From: Streptomyces hokutonensis
GTDB lineage: Bacteria > Actinomycetota > Actinomycetes > Streptomycetales > Streptomycetaceae
NCBI RefSeq assembly: GCF_000376565.1
Contig: NZ_BARG01000011.1
Coordinates: 1-64,000, forward strand
Length of the DNA: 64,000 nucleotides
Reading direction: 5' to 3'
Every line of letters begins with the position of its first letter. Positions within the stretch are counted from its first letter, which is position 1. Of this stretch, positions 50,108 through 59,926 are shown piece after piece. The notes under the pieces were generated by a model. The model saw only the letters and a program-made list of their open reading frames with translations. It did no database searches and was not told the DNA's origin. Both the position numbers and the translations under genes were made by a program.

Positions 50108-52303
50108 CTATGCGTCGCCCGCCTGTTCGCGGATCCGTTCGGCGATCTGCGGAGGCATCGGTTCGTGGCGGACGTAGGCGCGGTTGAACCGGGCCGTGCC
50201 GTGGGAGAGGGAGCGGAGGTCGACGGCGTAGCGGCCGATCTCTATCTCGGGGACCTCGGCCCGGATCAGTGTGCGTCCGCCGGTCGTCTGCTCGGTGCCG
50301 AGCACCCGGCCGCGCCGCCCGGACAGGTCGCTCATCACCGCGCCCACGTAGTCGTCGCCGACCAGGACGGTCACCTCGGCCACCGGTTCCAGGAGATGGA
50401 TCTTCGCGTCGGCCGCCGCCTCCCGCAGGGCCAGCGCGCCGGCCGTCTGGAACGCGGCGTCCGAGGAGTCCACCGAGTGCGCCTTGCCGTCCAGGAGCGT
50501 GATCCGTACGTCGAGCAGCGGATGCCCGGCCGCAACTCCCTTGGCGGCCTGGGCCCTTACGCCCTTCTCCACCGACGGGATGAACTGCCGGGGCACCGCG
50601 CCGCCGATGACCTTGTCCACGAACTCGATGCCCGTGCCGCCCGGCAGCGGTTCGACCTCGATCTCGCAGATCGCGAACTGCCCGTGCCCGCCGGACTGTT
50701 TGACGTGCCGGCCACGCCCCTGCGCCTTGGCGGCGAACGTCTCCCGCAGGGAGACCTTGTGCGGGACGACGTCGACCTGGACGCCGTAGCGGCTGCGCAG
50801 CCGTTCCAGGGCGACGTCCGCGTGGGCCTCGCCGAGGCACCACAGGACGACCTGGTGGGTGTCCTGGTTCTGTTCCAGGCGCATGGTGGGGTCCTCGGCG
50901 ACGAGCCTGCTCAGGCCCTGCGAGAGCTTGTCCTCGTCCGCCTTGCTGTGCGCCTGGATGGCGAGCGGCAGCAGCGGGTCGGGCATCTCCCAGGGCTCCA
51001 TCAGGAGCGGGTCGTCCTTGGCCGAGAGGGTGTCCCCGGTCTCCGCGCGGCCCAGCTTCGCCACACACGCGAGGTCGCCCGCGATGCAGTGCGTGAGCGC
51101 CCGCTGCTGCTTGCCGAAGGGCGCGGACAGGGCGCCGACGCGTTCGTCGACGTCGTGGTCCTCGTGCCCTCGGTCGGCGAGCCCGTGCCCGGAGACATGG
51201 ATCGTCTCGTCGGGGCGCAGGGTGCCCGAGAAGACGCGCACCAGGGAGACCCGGCCGACGTACGGGTCGGAGGCGGTCTTCACGACCTCGGCGACCAGCG
51301 GCCCGTTCGGGTCGCACGCCTTCAGCTCCCGCGCCCTGCCGTCGACCGTGGTGACCCCGGGCGCCTCGCGCTCCAGCGGGGTCGGGAAACCGCGCGTGAT
51401 CAGCTCAAGCAGCTCGACCGTGCCGAGACCCTGACGGGCGCCCTCGGCGGCGGGGGCGGCGGCCAGGACGGGGAAGAACACCCCGCGCGCGACGGCCCGC
51501 TCCAGGTCCGCGATCAGCGTCTTGACGTCGATGTCCTCGCCGCCGAGATAGCGGTCCATGAGGGTTTCGTCCTCGCTCTCCGAGATGATCCCCTCGATGA
51601 GCCGGTTGCGGGCCTCCTCGATCCCGGGCACCTGGTCGGGCCCGGGCTCGGACTCCTTGCGCTCTCCGGACGCGTAGTCGAACAGCTTCTGCGACAGCAG
51701 CCCGACCAGCCCGGTCACGGGCGCGTGCCCGTCGGGCCCCGGCGCGCCGTGCAGCGGCAGATACAGCGGGAGTACGGCGTCGGGGTCGTCCGCGCCGAAC
51801 GCCTCCGCGCAGTACCGGGTCATCGACTCGAAGTCCGCGCGGGCGGACTCCAGGTGCGTGATGACGATGGCGCGCGGCATGCCGACCGCCGCGCACTCCT
51901 CCCACACCATCCGGGTCGAGCCGTCCACGCCGTCGGAGGCCGAGACGACGAAGAGGGCCGCGTCCGCCGCACGCAGACCGGCCCTCAACTCGCCGACGAA
52001 ATCGGCGTATCCGGGGGTGTCGAGAAGATTGACCTTGTACCCGTCCCAGTCGACGGGCACCAGGGAGAGCTGCACCGAGCGCTGCTGGCGGTGCTCGATC
52101 TCGTCGTAGTCGGAGACGGTGCCGCCGTCCTCCACGCGGCCCGCCCGGTTCACCGCCCCCGCGGTCAGCGCGAGGGCCTCCACCAGAGTCGTCTTGCCCG
52201 ATCCGGAGTGGCCGACCAGCACCACATTCCGTACGGACGCGGGGTGGTCGGCCGCCGTAGCCCTGCCGGCGGCTCCGGGGTGTGCGTTCGCCTTGTCGCC
52301 CAT
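50108..52303 (-). CDS. Elongation-factor-G-like GTPase (EF-G2)
   Basis: 731-residue paralogue of EF-G. G1 is GHSGSGKTT, G3 is DTPGYADF, and domains II to V follow in EF-G order (QNQDTHQVVLWCLGEAH, GHGQFAICEIEVEPL, LEPVAEVTVLVGDDYVG, GGRTLIRAEVPEIEIGRYA). The G4 motif is not NKxD but THLE (VITHLESARADF), so nucleotide specificity or GTPase behaviour may differ from true EF-G. Such FusA2-like proteins occur in many actinobacteria and do not replace EF-G. Start at ATG 52303. Their role may be ribosome rescue or regulation. Confidence 0.88.
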   Translation of the reverse strand: MGDKANAHPGAAGRATAADHPASVRNVVLVGHSGSGKTTLVEALALTAGAVNRAGRVEDGGTVSDYDEIEHRQQRSVQLSLVPVDWDGYKVNLLDTPGYADFVGELRAGLRAADAALFVVSASDGVDGSTRMVWEECAAVGMPRAIVITHLESARADFESMTRYCAEAFGADDPDAVLPLYLPLHGAPGPDGHAPVTGLVGLLSQKLFDYASGERKESEPGPDQVPGIEEARNRLIEGIISESEDETLMDRYLGGEDIDVKTLIADLERAVARGVFFPVLAAAPAAEGARQGLGTVELLELITRGFPTPLEREAPGVTTVDGRARELKACDPNGPLVAEVVKTASDPYVGRVSLVRVFSGTLRPDETIHVSGHGLADRGHEDHDVDERVGALSAPFGKQQRALTHCIAGDLACVAKLGRAETGDTLSAKDDPLLMEPWEMPDPLLPLAIQAHSKADEDKLSQGLSRLVAEDPTMRLEQNQDTHQVVLWCLGEAHADVALERLRSRYGVQVDVVPHKVSLRETFAAKAQGRGRHVKQSGGHGQFAICEIEVEPLPGGTGIEFVDKVIGGAVPRQFIPSVEKGVRAQAAKGVAAGHPLLDVRITLLDGKAHSVDSSDAAFQTAGALALREAAADAKIHLLEPVAEVTVLVGDDYVGAVMSDLSGRRGRVLGTEQTTGGRTLIRAEVPEIEIGRYAVDLRSLSHGTARFNRAYVRHEPMPPQIAERIREQAGDA

Positions 52304-52577
52304 GGCCTTGCCTCCCGTGCACGGTGAGGTCACTGTGGGCGCGGACACACGGTGCCGCGTGCGGTGGCGGCTCCGATGACGCCCGCGGTGGTTCGAGCTT
52401 TCCACTCCCGTCACGGTGCGTCCATACGGCGGACGCGATCCGGACGTGACACCGATGGCATCCTCTCGTGACACGGGGGTGCGGGTGCCCGGCCGTCGCT
52501 CACGCGTGCGCGTGGCTACGATGGGCCAGCCGGTGGCCAGCAGGGGCCGCGCGGCGACACCGACCCTCGGGAAGGCC

Positions 52578-53255
52578 ATGCTGAACAAGTACGCGCGTGC
52601 ATTCTTCACGCGTGTCCTCACGCCGTTCGCCGCGTTTCTGATCCGCCGGGGCGTCAGCCCCGACACGGTCACCCTCCTCGGCACCGCCGGGGTGGTCGCG
52701 GGCGCGCTGGTCTTCTACCCCATGGGCGAGTTCTTCTGGGGCACGGTCGTGATCACGCTGTTCGTGTTCTCCGACCTCGTCGACGGCAACATGGCCCGCC
52801 AGCTGGGCCGCTCCAGCCGCTGGGGCGCCTTCCTCGACTCCACGCTCGACCGGGTGGCCGACAGCGCGGTCTTCGGCGGTCTGGCCCTCTGGTACGCGGG
52901 CGGCGGCGACAACATCGCCCTGTGCGCCGTCTCGATCTTCTGCCTGGCCAGCGGCCAGGTGGTGTCGTACACCAAGGCGCGCGGCGAGGCGATCGGGCTG
53001 CCCGTCGCCGTCAACGGTCTGGTCGAGCGGGCCGAGCGACTGGTGATCTCACTCGTCGCGTGCGGTCTCTCCGGCCTCCACAAGTTCGGCGTCCCGGGCA
53101 TCCAGTGGCTGCTGCCGATCGCGCTGTGGATCGTCGCCGTGGGCAGCATCGTCACGCTGATCCAGCGGGTCGTCACGGTCCGCAGGGAGGCCGCCGAGGC
53201 CGACGCGGCGGCGGCTCAGGAAGCCGAGCAGCACAGCACCGGGGCGACCCCGTGA
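52578..53255 (+). CDS. pgsA: Phosphatidylinositol phosphate synthase (CDP-alcohol phosphatidyltransferase)
   Basis: 225-residue membrane enzyme with the CDP-alcohol phosphotransferase signature DX2DGX2ARX8GX3DX3D, seen as SDLVDGNMARQLGRSSRW followed by GAFLDSTLDR. It would join CDP-diacylglycerol to inositol phosphate, the first step of phosphatidylinositol and PIM synthesis. Gene context supports this: acyltransferase and PimA genes follow with overlaps, the order seen in mycobacteria. ATG 52578 has GGAAGG upstream; ATG 52521 is less likely, since it overlaps a -10-like TACGAT. The gene name follows mycobacterial pgsA1. Confidence 0.88.
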   Translation: MLNKYARAFFTRVLTPFAAFLIRRGVSPDTVTLLGTAGVVAGALVFYPMGEFFWGTVVITLFVFSDLVDGNMARQLGRSSRWGAFLDSTLDRVADSAVFGGLALWYAGGGDNIALCAVSIFCLASGQVVSYTKARGEAIGLPVAVNGLVERAERLVISLVACGLSGLHKFGVPGIQWLLPIALWIVAVGSIVTLIQRVVTVRREAAEADAAAAQEAEQHSTGATP

Positions 53256-54163
53256 GCAGTGCCCAGGAGCGGCTGACCGACGCGCTCTACGGCCTCGGCT
53301 GGAGCACCGTCAAGAAGCTCCCCGAGCCGGTCGCCGTCCGGCTCGGCCGCACCATCGCCGACCTCGCCTGGAAGCGGCGCGGCAAGGGCGTACGACGGCT
53401 GGAGAGCAACTACGCGCGCGTGGTGCCCGACGCGAGCCCCGAGCGGCTCGCCGAGCTCTCGCGCGCGGGCATGCGGTCGTACCTGCGCTACTGGATGGAG
53501 TCCTTCCGGCTCCCCGCCTGGAGCCCCGAGCGCGTCAAGACGGGCTTCGACCCCAAGGACGTGCACCACCTGACCGACGGCATCGCCTCCGGCCGGGGCG
53601 TCGTCCTCGCGCTGCCGCACCTCGCCAACTGGGACCTCGCCGGCGCCTGGGTCACCACCAAGCTGGAGACGCCGTTCACCACGGTCGCCGAACGCCTCAA
53701 GCCGGAGACGCTCTACGACCGCTTCGTCGCCTACCGCGAGGGCCTCGGCATGGAGGTCCTGCCGCACAGCGGCGGCACCGCCTTCGGCACCCTGGCCCGG
53801 CGGCTGCGCGACGGGGGCCTGGTCTGTCTGGTCGCCGAGCGCGATCTGTCCGCCTCCGGGGTCGAGGTCGAGTTCTTCGGCGAGGCCACCCGGATGCCCG
53901 CAGGACCCGCCCTTCTCGCCCAGCAGACGGGCGCGCTGCTCCTCCCGGTGACGCTCTGGTACGACGACTCGCCGGTCATGCAGGGACGCGTCCATCCGCC
54001 CGTCGAGGTACCCGAGTCAGGTGACCGGGCCGAGAAGACGTCTGTCATGACACAGGCGCTGGCAGACGCCTTCGCCACCGGCATCGCCGACCACCCGGAG
54101 GACTGGCACATGCTGCAGCGCTTGTGGCTCGCGGATCTCGACCCCACGAAGGGGCCCTCGTGA
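53252..54163 (+). CDS. patA: Phosphatidylinositol mannoside acyltransferase (PatA-like)
   Basis: 303-residue LpxL/PatA-type acyltransferase. The catalytic HX4D box is LPHLANWDLAG; the later Glu/Arg-containing segment is CLVAERDLSASGVEVEFFG. It should acylate the mannose of PIM1/PIM2 at the inner membrane face. GTG start overlaps the synthase stop by 4 bp, and its own stop overlaps pimA by 4 bp, so the three are translationally coupled. Substrate inferred from context. Confidence 0.87.
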   Translation: MSSAQERLTDALYGLGWSTVKKLPEPVAVRLGRTIADLAWKRRGKGVRRLESNYARVVPDASPERLAELSRAGMRSYLRYWMESFRLPAWSPERVKTGFDPKDVHHLTDGIASGRGVVLALPHLANWDLAGAWVTTKLETPFTTVAERLKPETLYDRFVAYREGLGMEVLPHSGGTAFGTLARRLRDGGLVCLVAERDLSASGVEVEFFGEATRMPAGPALLAQQTGALLLPVTLWYDDSPVMQGRVHPPVEVPESGDRAEKTSVMTQALADAFATGIADHPEDWHMLQRLWLADLDPTKGPS

Positions 54164-55320
54164 GGATCGGCATCGTCTGCCCCTACGCCTGGGACGTGCC
54201 GGGCGGCGTCCAGTTCCACATCCGAGACCTCGCCGAGTACTTCATCCGGCTCGGCCACGAGGTGTCCGTCCTCGCTCCGGCCGACGACGACACCCCGCTC
54301 CCGCCGTACGTCGTCTCGGCCGGTCGTGCGGTCCCGGTGCCGTACAACGGCTCGGTGGCCCGGCTGAACTTCGGCTTCCTGTCCGCGGCCCGGGTCCGAC
54401 GCTGGCTGCACGACGGCGAGTTCGACGTCATCCACATCCACGAGCCGACCTCGCCCTCGCTCGGTCTGCTGGCCTGCTGGGCGGCCTCGGGCCCGATCGT
54501 CGCCACCTTCCACACCTCCAACCCGCGCTCCCGGGCGATGATCGCCGCGTACGCGATCCTCCAGGCCGCGCTGGAGAAGATCAGCGCGCGGATCGCCGTG
54601 AGCGAGTACGCCCGCCGCACGCTCGTCGAACACCTCGGCGGGGACGCGGTCGTCATCCCGAACGGCGTCGACGTCGACTTCTTCGCCCGCGCCGAACCCA
54701 AGCCGGAGTGGCAGGGGGAGACGATCGGCTTCATAGGGCGCATCGACGAACCCCGCAAGGGCCTCCCGGTGCTGATGAAGGCCCTGCCGAGGATCCTCGC
54801 CGAGCGGCCGAACGCGCGGCTGCTGGTCGCCGGGCGCGGCGACGAGGAGGAGGCCGTCGAGACGCTCCCCGAGGAACTGCGCTCCCGCGTCGAGTTCCTC
54901 GGCATGATCAGCGACGACGACAAGGCCCGCTTCCTGCGCAGCATCGACCTCTACGTCGCCCCCAACACCGGCGGCGAGAGCTTCGGCATCATCCTCGTCG
55001 AGGCCATGTCGGCGGGCGCCCCGGTCCTCGCCTCCGACCTGCCCGCCTTCGCGCAGGTCCTCGACCAGGGCGCGGCCGGCGAGCTGTTCACCAACGAGGA
55101 CGCGGACACCCTCGCCGAGGCGGCCGTACGGCTCCTGGGCGACCCCGAGCGGCTTGCGCAGCTGAGCCGGCAGGGGAGCGCCCATGTCCGGCGCTTCGAC
55201 TGGTCCACCGTCGGGGCCGACATCCTGTCCGTGTACGAGACGGTGACCGCGGGCGCGGCGGCCGTCGCCACCGATGAACGCAGCGGTCTGCGGGCGCGGT
55301 TCGGGCTGGCCCGGGACTGA
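54160..55320 (+). CDS. pimA: Phosphatidylinositol alpha-mannosyltransferase PimA
   Basis: 386-residue GT4 (GT-B fold) glycosyltransferase transferring mannose from GDP-mannose to phosphatidylinositol. N-terminal glycine-rich loop: YAWDVPGGVQFHIRDLAEYF; GDP-sugar site with the EX7E motif in ESFGIILVEAM and the preceding VAPNTGG; IGFIGRIDEPRKGLPVL begins the C-terminal Rossmann half. The first residues, MRIGIVCPYAWDVPGG, are characteristic of PimA. GTG start overlaps the acyltransferase stop. Confidence 0.92.
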   Translation: MRIGIVCPYAWDVPGGVQFHIRDLAEYFIRLGHEVSVLAPADDDTPLPPYVVSAGRAVPVPYNGSVARLNFGFLSAARVRRWLHDGEFDVIHIHEPTSPSLGLLACWAASGPIVATFHTSNPRSRAMIAAYAILQAALEKISARIAVSEYARRTLVEHLGGDAVVIPNGVDVDFFARAEPKPEWQGETIGFIGRIDEPRKGLPVLMKALPRILAERPNARLLVAGRGDEEEAVETLPEELRSRVEFLGMISDDDKARFLRSIDLYVAPNTGGESFGIILVEAMSAGAPVLASDLPAFAQVLDQGAAGELFTNEDADTLAEAAVRLLGDPERLAQLSRQGSAHVRRFDWSTVGADILSVYETVTAGAAAVATDERSGLRARFGLARD

Positions 55321-55321
55321 G

Positions 55322-56230
55322 GTGCGGGACGGCGACCGCGCGGGGGCGTGCTGCTCTCCCGCGCGCGGGGAGGTCGGTTCGGGTTTCCAACTCGGGGTGC
55401 CTGTCGGCCGATCCGGCGACGACACCCGCGCGATCGCCCTGCCAGGCGGTGAGTTCCGCATGGGCGACGCCTTCGACGAGGGCTACCCGGAGGACGCGGA
55501 GGGACCCGTCCGTACGGTGACCGTCGAGCCGTTCCGCGTCGACGCGACCGCCGTCTCCAACGCGCGCTTCGCCCGCTTCGTGGACGACACCGGGTACGTC
55601 ACCGAGGCGGAGCGGTACGGCAGTTCGTTCGTGTTCCACCTGCTGCTGCACCCCCGCGCGCGGGACGCCGTGTTCGGCCAGGTCGAGGCGGCTCCCTGGT
55701 GGCTCGGAGTGGAAGGCGCGTCCTGGAGAGCACCGGAGGGCCCCGGTTCCGATGTCGTCGACCGCGCGGACCACCCCGTAGTGCACGTGTCCCACCACGA
55801 CGCCCTCGCCTACTGCGCCTGGGCGGGCGCCCGGCTGCCCACCGAGGCCGAGTGGGAGTACGCGGCACGGGGTGGCCTCGACGGTCGGCGCTATCCCTGG
55901 GGCGACGATTTCGACCCCGAGCTGCTGAACACCTGGCAGGGCGACTTCCCCAGGACCAGCACCCGCACCGGCGGCACCACGGGCACGGTCCCCGTGGACG
56001 CGTACGAGCCCAATGCCTTCGGCCTGTTCAACATGTCCGGCAACGTGTGGGAGTGGTGCGCCGACAGCTTCGTACCCGGCGGCGAGGAACGCGTGATCCG
56101 CGGCGGCTCGTACCTCTGCCACGCCTCCTACTGCCACCGCTACCGGGTCGCCGCCCGCTCCAAGAACACCCCCGACTCCTCGACGGGGCACGGGGGTTTC
56201 CGGTGCGCGCGGGACCTGTCGGGAGCGTGA
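55322..56230 (+). CDS. Formylglycine-generating enzyme (sulfatase-modifying factor)
   Basis: 302-residue FGE/SUMF1-like protein that oxidises a cysteine in sulfatases to formylglycine. The fold start (ALPGGEFRMGDAFDEGYPED) and the hallmarks AEWEYAARGGLDGRRYPWG, NMSGNVWEWCAD and GGSYLCHASYCHRYRVAAR are present. The two Cys in LCHASYC, five residues apart, match the copper/active-site pair of characterised FGEs. Start uncertain: GTG 55322 immediately after the pimA stop, or GTG 55397. No sulfatase gene lies in this window, so substrates are encoded elsewhere. Confidence 0.88.
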   Translation: MRDGDRAGACCSPARGEVGSGFQLGVPVGRSGDDTRAIALPGGEFRMGDAFDEGYPEDAEGPVRTVTVEPFRVDATAVSNARFARFVDDTGYVTEAERYGSSFVFHLLLHPRARDAVFGQVEAAPWWLGVEGASWRAPEGPGSDVVDRADHPVVHVSHHDALAYCAWAGARLPTEAEWEYAARGGLDGRRYPWGDDFDPELLNTWQGDFPRTSTRTGGTTGTVPVDAYEPNAFGLFNMSGNVWEWCADSFVPGGEERVIRGGSYLCHASYCHRYRVAARSKNTPDSSTGHGGFRCARDLSGA

Positions 56231-56255
56231 CCACGGGCGGGTAGCCTTGCCGCCC

Positions 56256-56798
56256 GTGAGCGCAACTCTGATCTGGATCCTCGTCGCCCTGGTGGCGATC
56301 GGCCTGTACCTGAGCTGGACCGCGGGCCGGCTCGACCGGCTGCACGCCCGGATCGACGCGGCCCGCGCGGCGCTCGACGCCCAACTGCTGCGCCGTGCCT
56401 CGGTGACACAGGAGTTGGCCACCTCGGGCGTTCTCGACCCGGCCGCCTCGATCGTCCTCTACGAGGCCGCGCACGCCGCCCGGCAGGCCGAGGAGGAGCA
56501 ACGGGAGGTCGCCGAGAGCGAGTTGAGCCAGGCCCTGCGCGCCGTCTTCGCCGAGCCTCCGCAGGTCGAGGGCGTCCGCGAGGCTCCCGGCGGAGAGGCG
56601 GCGGCCCGCGAACTCGCCGAGTCGGTACGCCGCGTCCCGATGGCCCGCCGCTTCCACAACGACACCGTGGGCGCCGCCCGCCGCCTCCGCGAACACCGCA
56701 AGGTCCGCTGGTTCCACCTGGCCGGACACGCCCCCTTCCCCATGGCCTTCGAAATGGACGACGAGCCACCGGCGGCACTGGTCGACCGGGCCGCGTAG
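56256..56798 (+). CDS. LemA-like membrane protein
   Basis: 180 residues with one N-terminal transmembrane helix (TLIWILVALVAIGLYLSW) and an all-helical soluble part. The pattern ARIDAARAALDAQLLRR near the membrane, a long second helix, and the closing RFHNDTVGAARRLREHRKVR with AFEMDDE resemble LemA proteins. Function unknown; LemA proteins are thought to face outside or to associate with stress proteases. GTG start 12 bp after a TAGCCT -10-like element, suggesting leaderless transcription. Confidence 0.68.
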   Translation: MSATLIWILVALVAIGLYLSWTAGRLDRLHARIDAARAALDAQLLRRASVTQELATSGVLDPAASIVLYEAAHAARQAEEEQREVAESELSQALRAVFAEPPQVEGVREAPGGEAAARELAESVRRVPMARRFHNDTVGAARRLREHRKVRWFHLAGHAPFPMAFEMDDEPPAALVDRAA

Positions 56799-56924
56799 AG
56801 ATCACCCCGGGGCACACCGGTTCGAAAACGATCCACCGGCTACCCATTGGCCCTTGCTGTGGCCTGCATCTCTCGCGTTTCCTCGGTACTGCAGCAGCCC
56901 TCTTTCACCGAGTGAGGTCACCCC

Positions 56925-57836
56925 GTGTCCAGCACCCCCAGCTCCGCCCAGACTCCCGAGACCGGCACCGCGCGCGTGAAGCGCGGGATGGCCGAGCAGC
57001 TCAAGGGCGGTGTGATCATGGACGTGGTCAACGCCGAGCAGGCGAAGATAGCCGAGGACGCAGGCGCCGTCGCCGTCATGGCCCTGGAGCGGGTCCCCGC
57101 CGACATCCGCAAGGACGGCGGAGTGGCCCGGATGTCCGCCCCGAACATGATCGAGGAGATCATCGAGGCGGTCTCCATCCCGGTCATGGCCAAGTCCCGC
57201 ATCGGCCACTTCGTCGAGGCCCAGGTCCTGCAGTCCCTCGGCGTCGACTACATCGACGAGTCCGAGGTCCTCACCCCGGCCGACGAGGTCAACCACAGCG
57301 ACAAGTTCGCCTTCACCACCCCCTTCGTCTGCGGTGCCACCAACCTGGGCGAGGCTCTGCGCCGCATCGCCGAGGGCGCCGCGATGATCCGCTCCAAGGG
57401 CGAGGCCGGCACCGGCAACGTCGTCGAGGCGGTCCGTCACCTGCGCCAGATCAAGAACGAGATCGCCCGTCTGCGCGGCTTCGACAACAACGAGCTGTAC
57501 GCCGCCGCCAAGGACCTGCGCGCCCCGTACGAGCTGGTCCGCGAGGTCGCCGAGCTGGGCAAGCTCCCGGTCGTGCTGTTCTCCGCCGGTGGCGTCGCCA
57601 CCCCCGCCGACGCCGCGCTGATGCGCCAGCTCGGCGCCGAGGGTGTCTTCGTCGGCTCCGGCATCTTCAAGTCCGGCGACCCGGCCAAGCGCGCCGCCGC
57701 CATCGTCAAGGCCACCACGTTCTACGACGACCCGAAGATCATCGCGGACGCGTCCCGCAACCTCGGTGAGGCCATGGTCGGCATCAACTGCGACACCCTC
57801 CCCGAGGCCGAGCGTTACGCGAACCGGGGCTGGTGA
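56925..57836 (+). CDS. pdxS: Pyridoxal 5'-phosphate synthase subunit PdxS
   Basis: 303-residue synthase subunit of the ribose-5-phosphate-dependent PLP pathway; it forms a dodecamer that receives ammonia from PdxT. Catalytic lysines lie in [18 protein letters not shown] and [15 protein letters not shown]. Phosphate-site loops are [16 protein letters not shown] and [14 protein letters not shown]. The whole chain matches the highly conserved SNZ family. GTG start. The next gene begins at its stop. Confidence 0.96.
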   Translation: MSSTPSSAQTPETGTARVKRGMAEQLKGGVIMDVVNAEQAKIAEDAGAVAVMALERVPADIRKDGGVARMSAPNMIEEIIEAVSIPVMAKSRIGHFVEAQVLQSLGVDYIDESEVLTPADEVNHSDKFAFTTPFVCGATNLGEALRRIAEGAAMIRSKGEAGTGNVVEAVRHLRQIKNEIARLRGFDNNELYAAAKDLRAPYELVREVAELGKLPVVLFSAGGVATPADAALMRQLGAEGVFVGSGIFKSGDPAKRAAAIVKATTFYDDPKIIADASRNLGEAMVGINCDTLPEAERYANRGW

Positions 57837-58438
57837 TGACCACTCCCGTAGTCGGAGTGCTCGCGCTCCAGGGCGACGTACGGGAACACCTGATCGCCCT
57901 GGCCGCGGCCGACGCCGTGGCCAGGCAGGTCAGGCGCCCCGAGGAACTCGCCGAGGTGGACGCCCTCGTCATCCCCGGGGGTGAGTCCACCACCATCTCC
58001 AAGCTGGCCGTCCTCTTCGGACTGATGGACCCCCTGCGCGCACGCGTGCGTGCCGGTATGCCCGTCTACGGCACCTGCGCCGGCCTGATCATGCTCGCCG
58101 ACAAGATCCTCGACCCGCGCTCGGGCCAGGAGACGATCGGCGGCATCGACATGATCGTGCGCCGCAACGCCTTCGGGCGGCAGAACGAGTCCTTCGAAGC
58201 AGCTGTCGACGTCCGGGGCATTGAGGGCGATCCTGTGGAGGGCGTCTTCATCCGCGCCCCCTGGGTGGAGTCAGTCGGCGCCGAGACGGAGGTCCTCGCC
58301 GAACACGAGGGCCACATCGTCGCGGTCCGCCAGGGCAACGCGCTCGCCACGTCGTTCCACCCGGAACTGACCGGCGACCACCGCGTGCACTCGCTGTTCG
58401 TCGACATGGTGCGCGCGAACCTGGCTCCGGGGTCCTAG
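57836..58438 (+). CDS. pdxT: Pyridoxal 5'-phosphate synthase glutaminase subunit PdxT
   Basis: 200-residue class I glutaminase with the catalytic triad Cys in YGTCAGLIM (residue 81) and the His/Glu pair in SFHPELTGD. The opening [13 protein letters not shown] is typical of SNO proteins, as is [14 protein letters not shown]. It supplies ammonia to PdxS. ATG overlaps the pdxS stop by one base (TGATG); a GTG just before, at 57833, is an alternative. Confidence 0.95.
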   Translation: MTTPVVGVLALQGDVREHLIALAAADAVARQVRRPEELAEVDALVIPGGESTTISKLAVLFGLMDPLRARVRAGMPVYGTCAGLIMLADKILDPRSGQETIGGIDMIVRRNAFGRQNESFEAAVDVRGIEGDPVEGVFIRAPWVESVGAETEVLAEHEGHIVAVRQGNALATSFHPELTGDHRVHSLFVDMVRANLAPGS

Positions 58439-58489
58439 TAGGATCTCTGGGGTTCGTAAAGAGTTGGGTTACGCGAAGGAGACAGGCAG

Positions 58490-59242
58490 ATGTCCGGCCA
58501 CTCTAAATGGGCTACGACGAAGCACAAGAAGGCCGTGATCGACGCCAAGCGCGGCAAGCTCTTCGCGAAGATGATCAAGAACATCGAGGTCGCGGCCCGT
58601 ACCGGTGGTGCCGATGTGTCCGGCAACCCGACGCTCTTCGACGCCATCCAGAAGGCCAAGAAGAGCTCGGTCCCGAACAAGAACATCGACTCCGCCGTCA
58701 AGCGCGGCGCCGGTCTCGAAGCCGGTGGCGCCGACTACGAGACGATCATGTACGAGGGTTACGGCCCCAATGGTGTCGCGGTGCTCATCGAGTGCCTCAC
58801 CGACAACCGCAACCGCGCCGCCTCGGACGTTCGCGTCGCCATGACCCGCAACGGCGGGAACATGGCCGACCCCGGCTCCGTCTCGTACCTCTTCAACCGC
58901 AAGGGCGTCGTCGTCGTCCCCAAGGGGGAGCTGACCGAGGACGACGTCCTGGGTGCCGTGCTCGACGCGGGCGCCGAGGAGGTCAACGACCTCGGTGAGT
59001 CCTTCGAGGTCATCTCCGAGGCCACCGACCTGGTCGCGGTCCGCACCGCGCTCCAGGACGCCGGGATCGACTACGACTCCGCCGACGCCAACTTCGTCCC
59101 GACCATGCAGGTCGAGCTGGACGAAGAGGGCGCCCGCAAGATCTTCAAGCTGATCGACGCCCTGGAGGACAGCGACGACGTGCAGAACGTCTTCGCCAAC
59201 TTCGACGTCAGCGACGAGGTCATGGAGAAGGTCGACGCCTGA
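58490..59242 (+). CDS. yebC: YebC/PmpR-family transcriptional regulator or ribosome factor
   Basis: 250-residue YebC-family protein, with the invariant start [32 protein letters not shown] helix ([17 protein letters not shown]), and later [16 protein letters not shown]. YebC proteins were first described as DNA-binding regulators and more recently linked to translation of proline-rich stretches. ATG with GAAGGAG upstream. It lies between pdxT and ruvC, a context shared by many actinobacteria. Confidence 0.95.
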   Translation: MSGHSKWATTKHKKAVIDAKRGKLFAKMIKNIEVAARTGGADVSGNPTLFDAIQKAKKSSVPNKNIDSAVKRGAGLEAGGADYETIMYEGYGPNGVAVLIECLTDNRNRAASDVRVAMTRNGGNMADPGSVSYLFNRKGVVVVPKGELTEDDVLGAVLDAGAEEVNDLGESFEVISEATDLVAVRTALQDAGIDYDSADANFVPTMQVELDEEGARKIFKLIDALEDSDDVQNVFANFDVSDEVMEKVDA

Positions 59243-59258
59243 GCCGCCGACAAGCCGA

Positions 59259-59290
59259 ACGGGCCGACGGGACACACCCCGTCGGCCCGT
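59259..59290 (+). terminator. Terminator after yebC
   Basis: A perfect 13-bp stem, ACGGGCCGACGGG (59259-59271) with 59278-59290, loop of 6 nt, followed by CGCTTTGTC. It separates yebC from ruvC. Confidence 0.75.
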
Positions 59291-59350
59291 CGCTTTGTCA
59301 GTGACACCCGATAGCCTGCACAAACAGGCGATCGAACGAGGGGGGTTGGT

Positions 59351-59926
59351 GTGCGGGTACTCGGGGTGGACCCCGGTCTCACGCGCTGCGGTGTCGGTGT
59401 CGTCGAAGGCGTCGCCGGCCGGCCGCTCACCATGGTCGGCGTCGGTGTCGTACGGACCCCGGCGGACGCCGAGTTGGGGCAGCGTCTGGTCGCCATCGAG
59501 CAGGGCATCGAGGCGTGGCTGGACGAGCACCGGCCCGAATTCGTCGCCGTGGAGCGGGTGTTCAGCCAGCACAACGTCCGTACGGTGATGGGCACCGCCC
59601 AGGCCAGCGCCGTAGCCATGCTGTGCGCCGCCCGCCGCGGCATCCCGGTCGCCCTGCACACCCCCAGCGAGGTCAAGGCCGCCGTCACCGGCAGCGGACG
59701 CGCCGACAAGGCCCAGGTCGGCGCCATGGTGACCCGGCTGCTCCGGCTCGACGCGCCCCCCAAGCCCGCCGACGCGGCCGACGCCCTCGCCCTCGCCATC
59801 TGCCACATCTGGCGGGCCCCCGCGCAGAACCGCCTCCAGCAGGCGGTCGCCCAGAACCGACTTCAGCAGGCCGTCGCCCTGCACGCAGCCAAGTCCCCGA
59901 ACGCATCGAAAGGCCGTACCGCATGA
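59351..59926 (+). CDS. ruvC: Holliday junction resolvase RuvC
   Basis: 191-residue endonuclease resolving Holliday junctions. RNase H-like core: first Asp in [16 protein letters not shown], catalytic Glu in [13 protein letters not shown], and the terminal acidic pair in [12 protein letters not shown]. The tail after about residue 165 is a repetitive Gln-rich extension (two NRLQQAV copies) beyond the usual length. GTG start with GAGGGG upstream. First gene of the ruvCAB operon. Confidence 0.95.
   Translation: MRVLGVDPGLTRCGVGVVEGVAGRPLTMVGVGVVRTPADAELGQRLVAIEQGIEAWLDEHRPEFVAVERVFSQHNVRTVMGTAQASAVAMLCAARRGIPVALHTPSEVKAAVTGSGRADKAQVGAMVTRLLRLDAPPKPADAADALALAICHIWRAPAQNRLQQAVAQNRLQQAVALHAAKSPNASKGRTA

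Noticed and set aside
50165..52327. A 720-codon plus-strand frame opposite the EF-G-like gene
   Set aside because: It mirrors the coding strand of a clearly recognisable GTPase and has low-complexity Asp/Gly/Val/Arg content.
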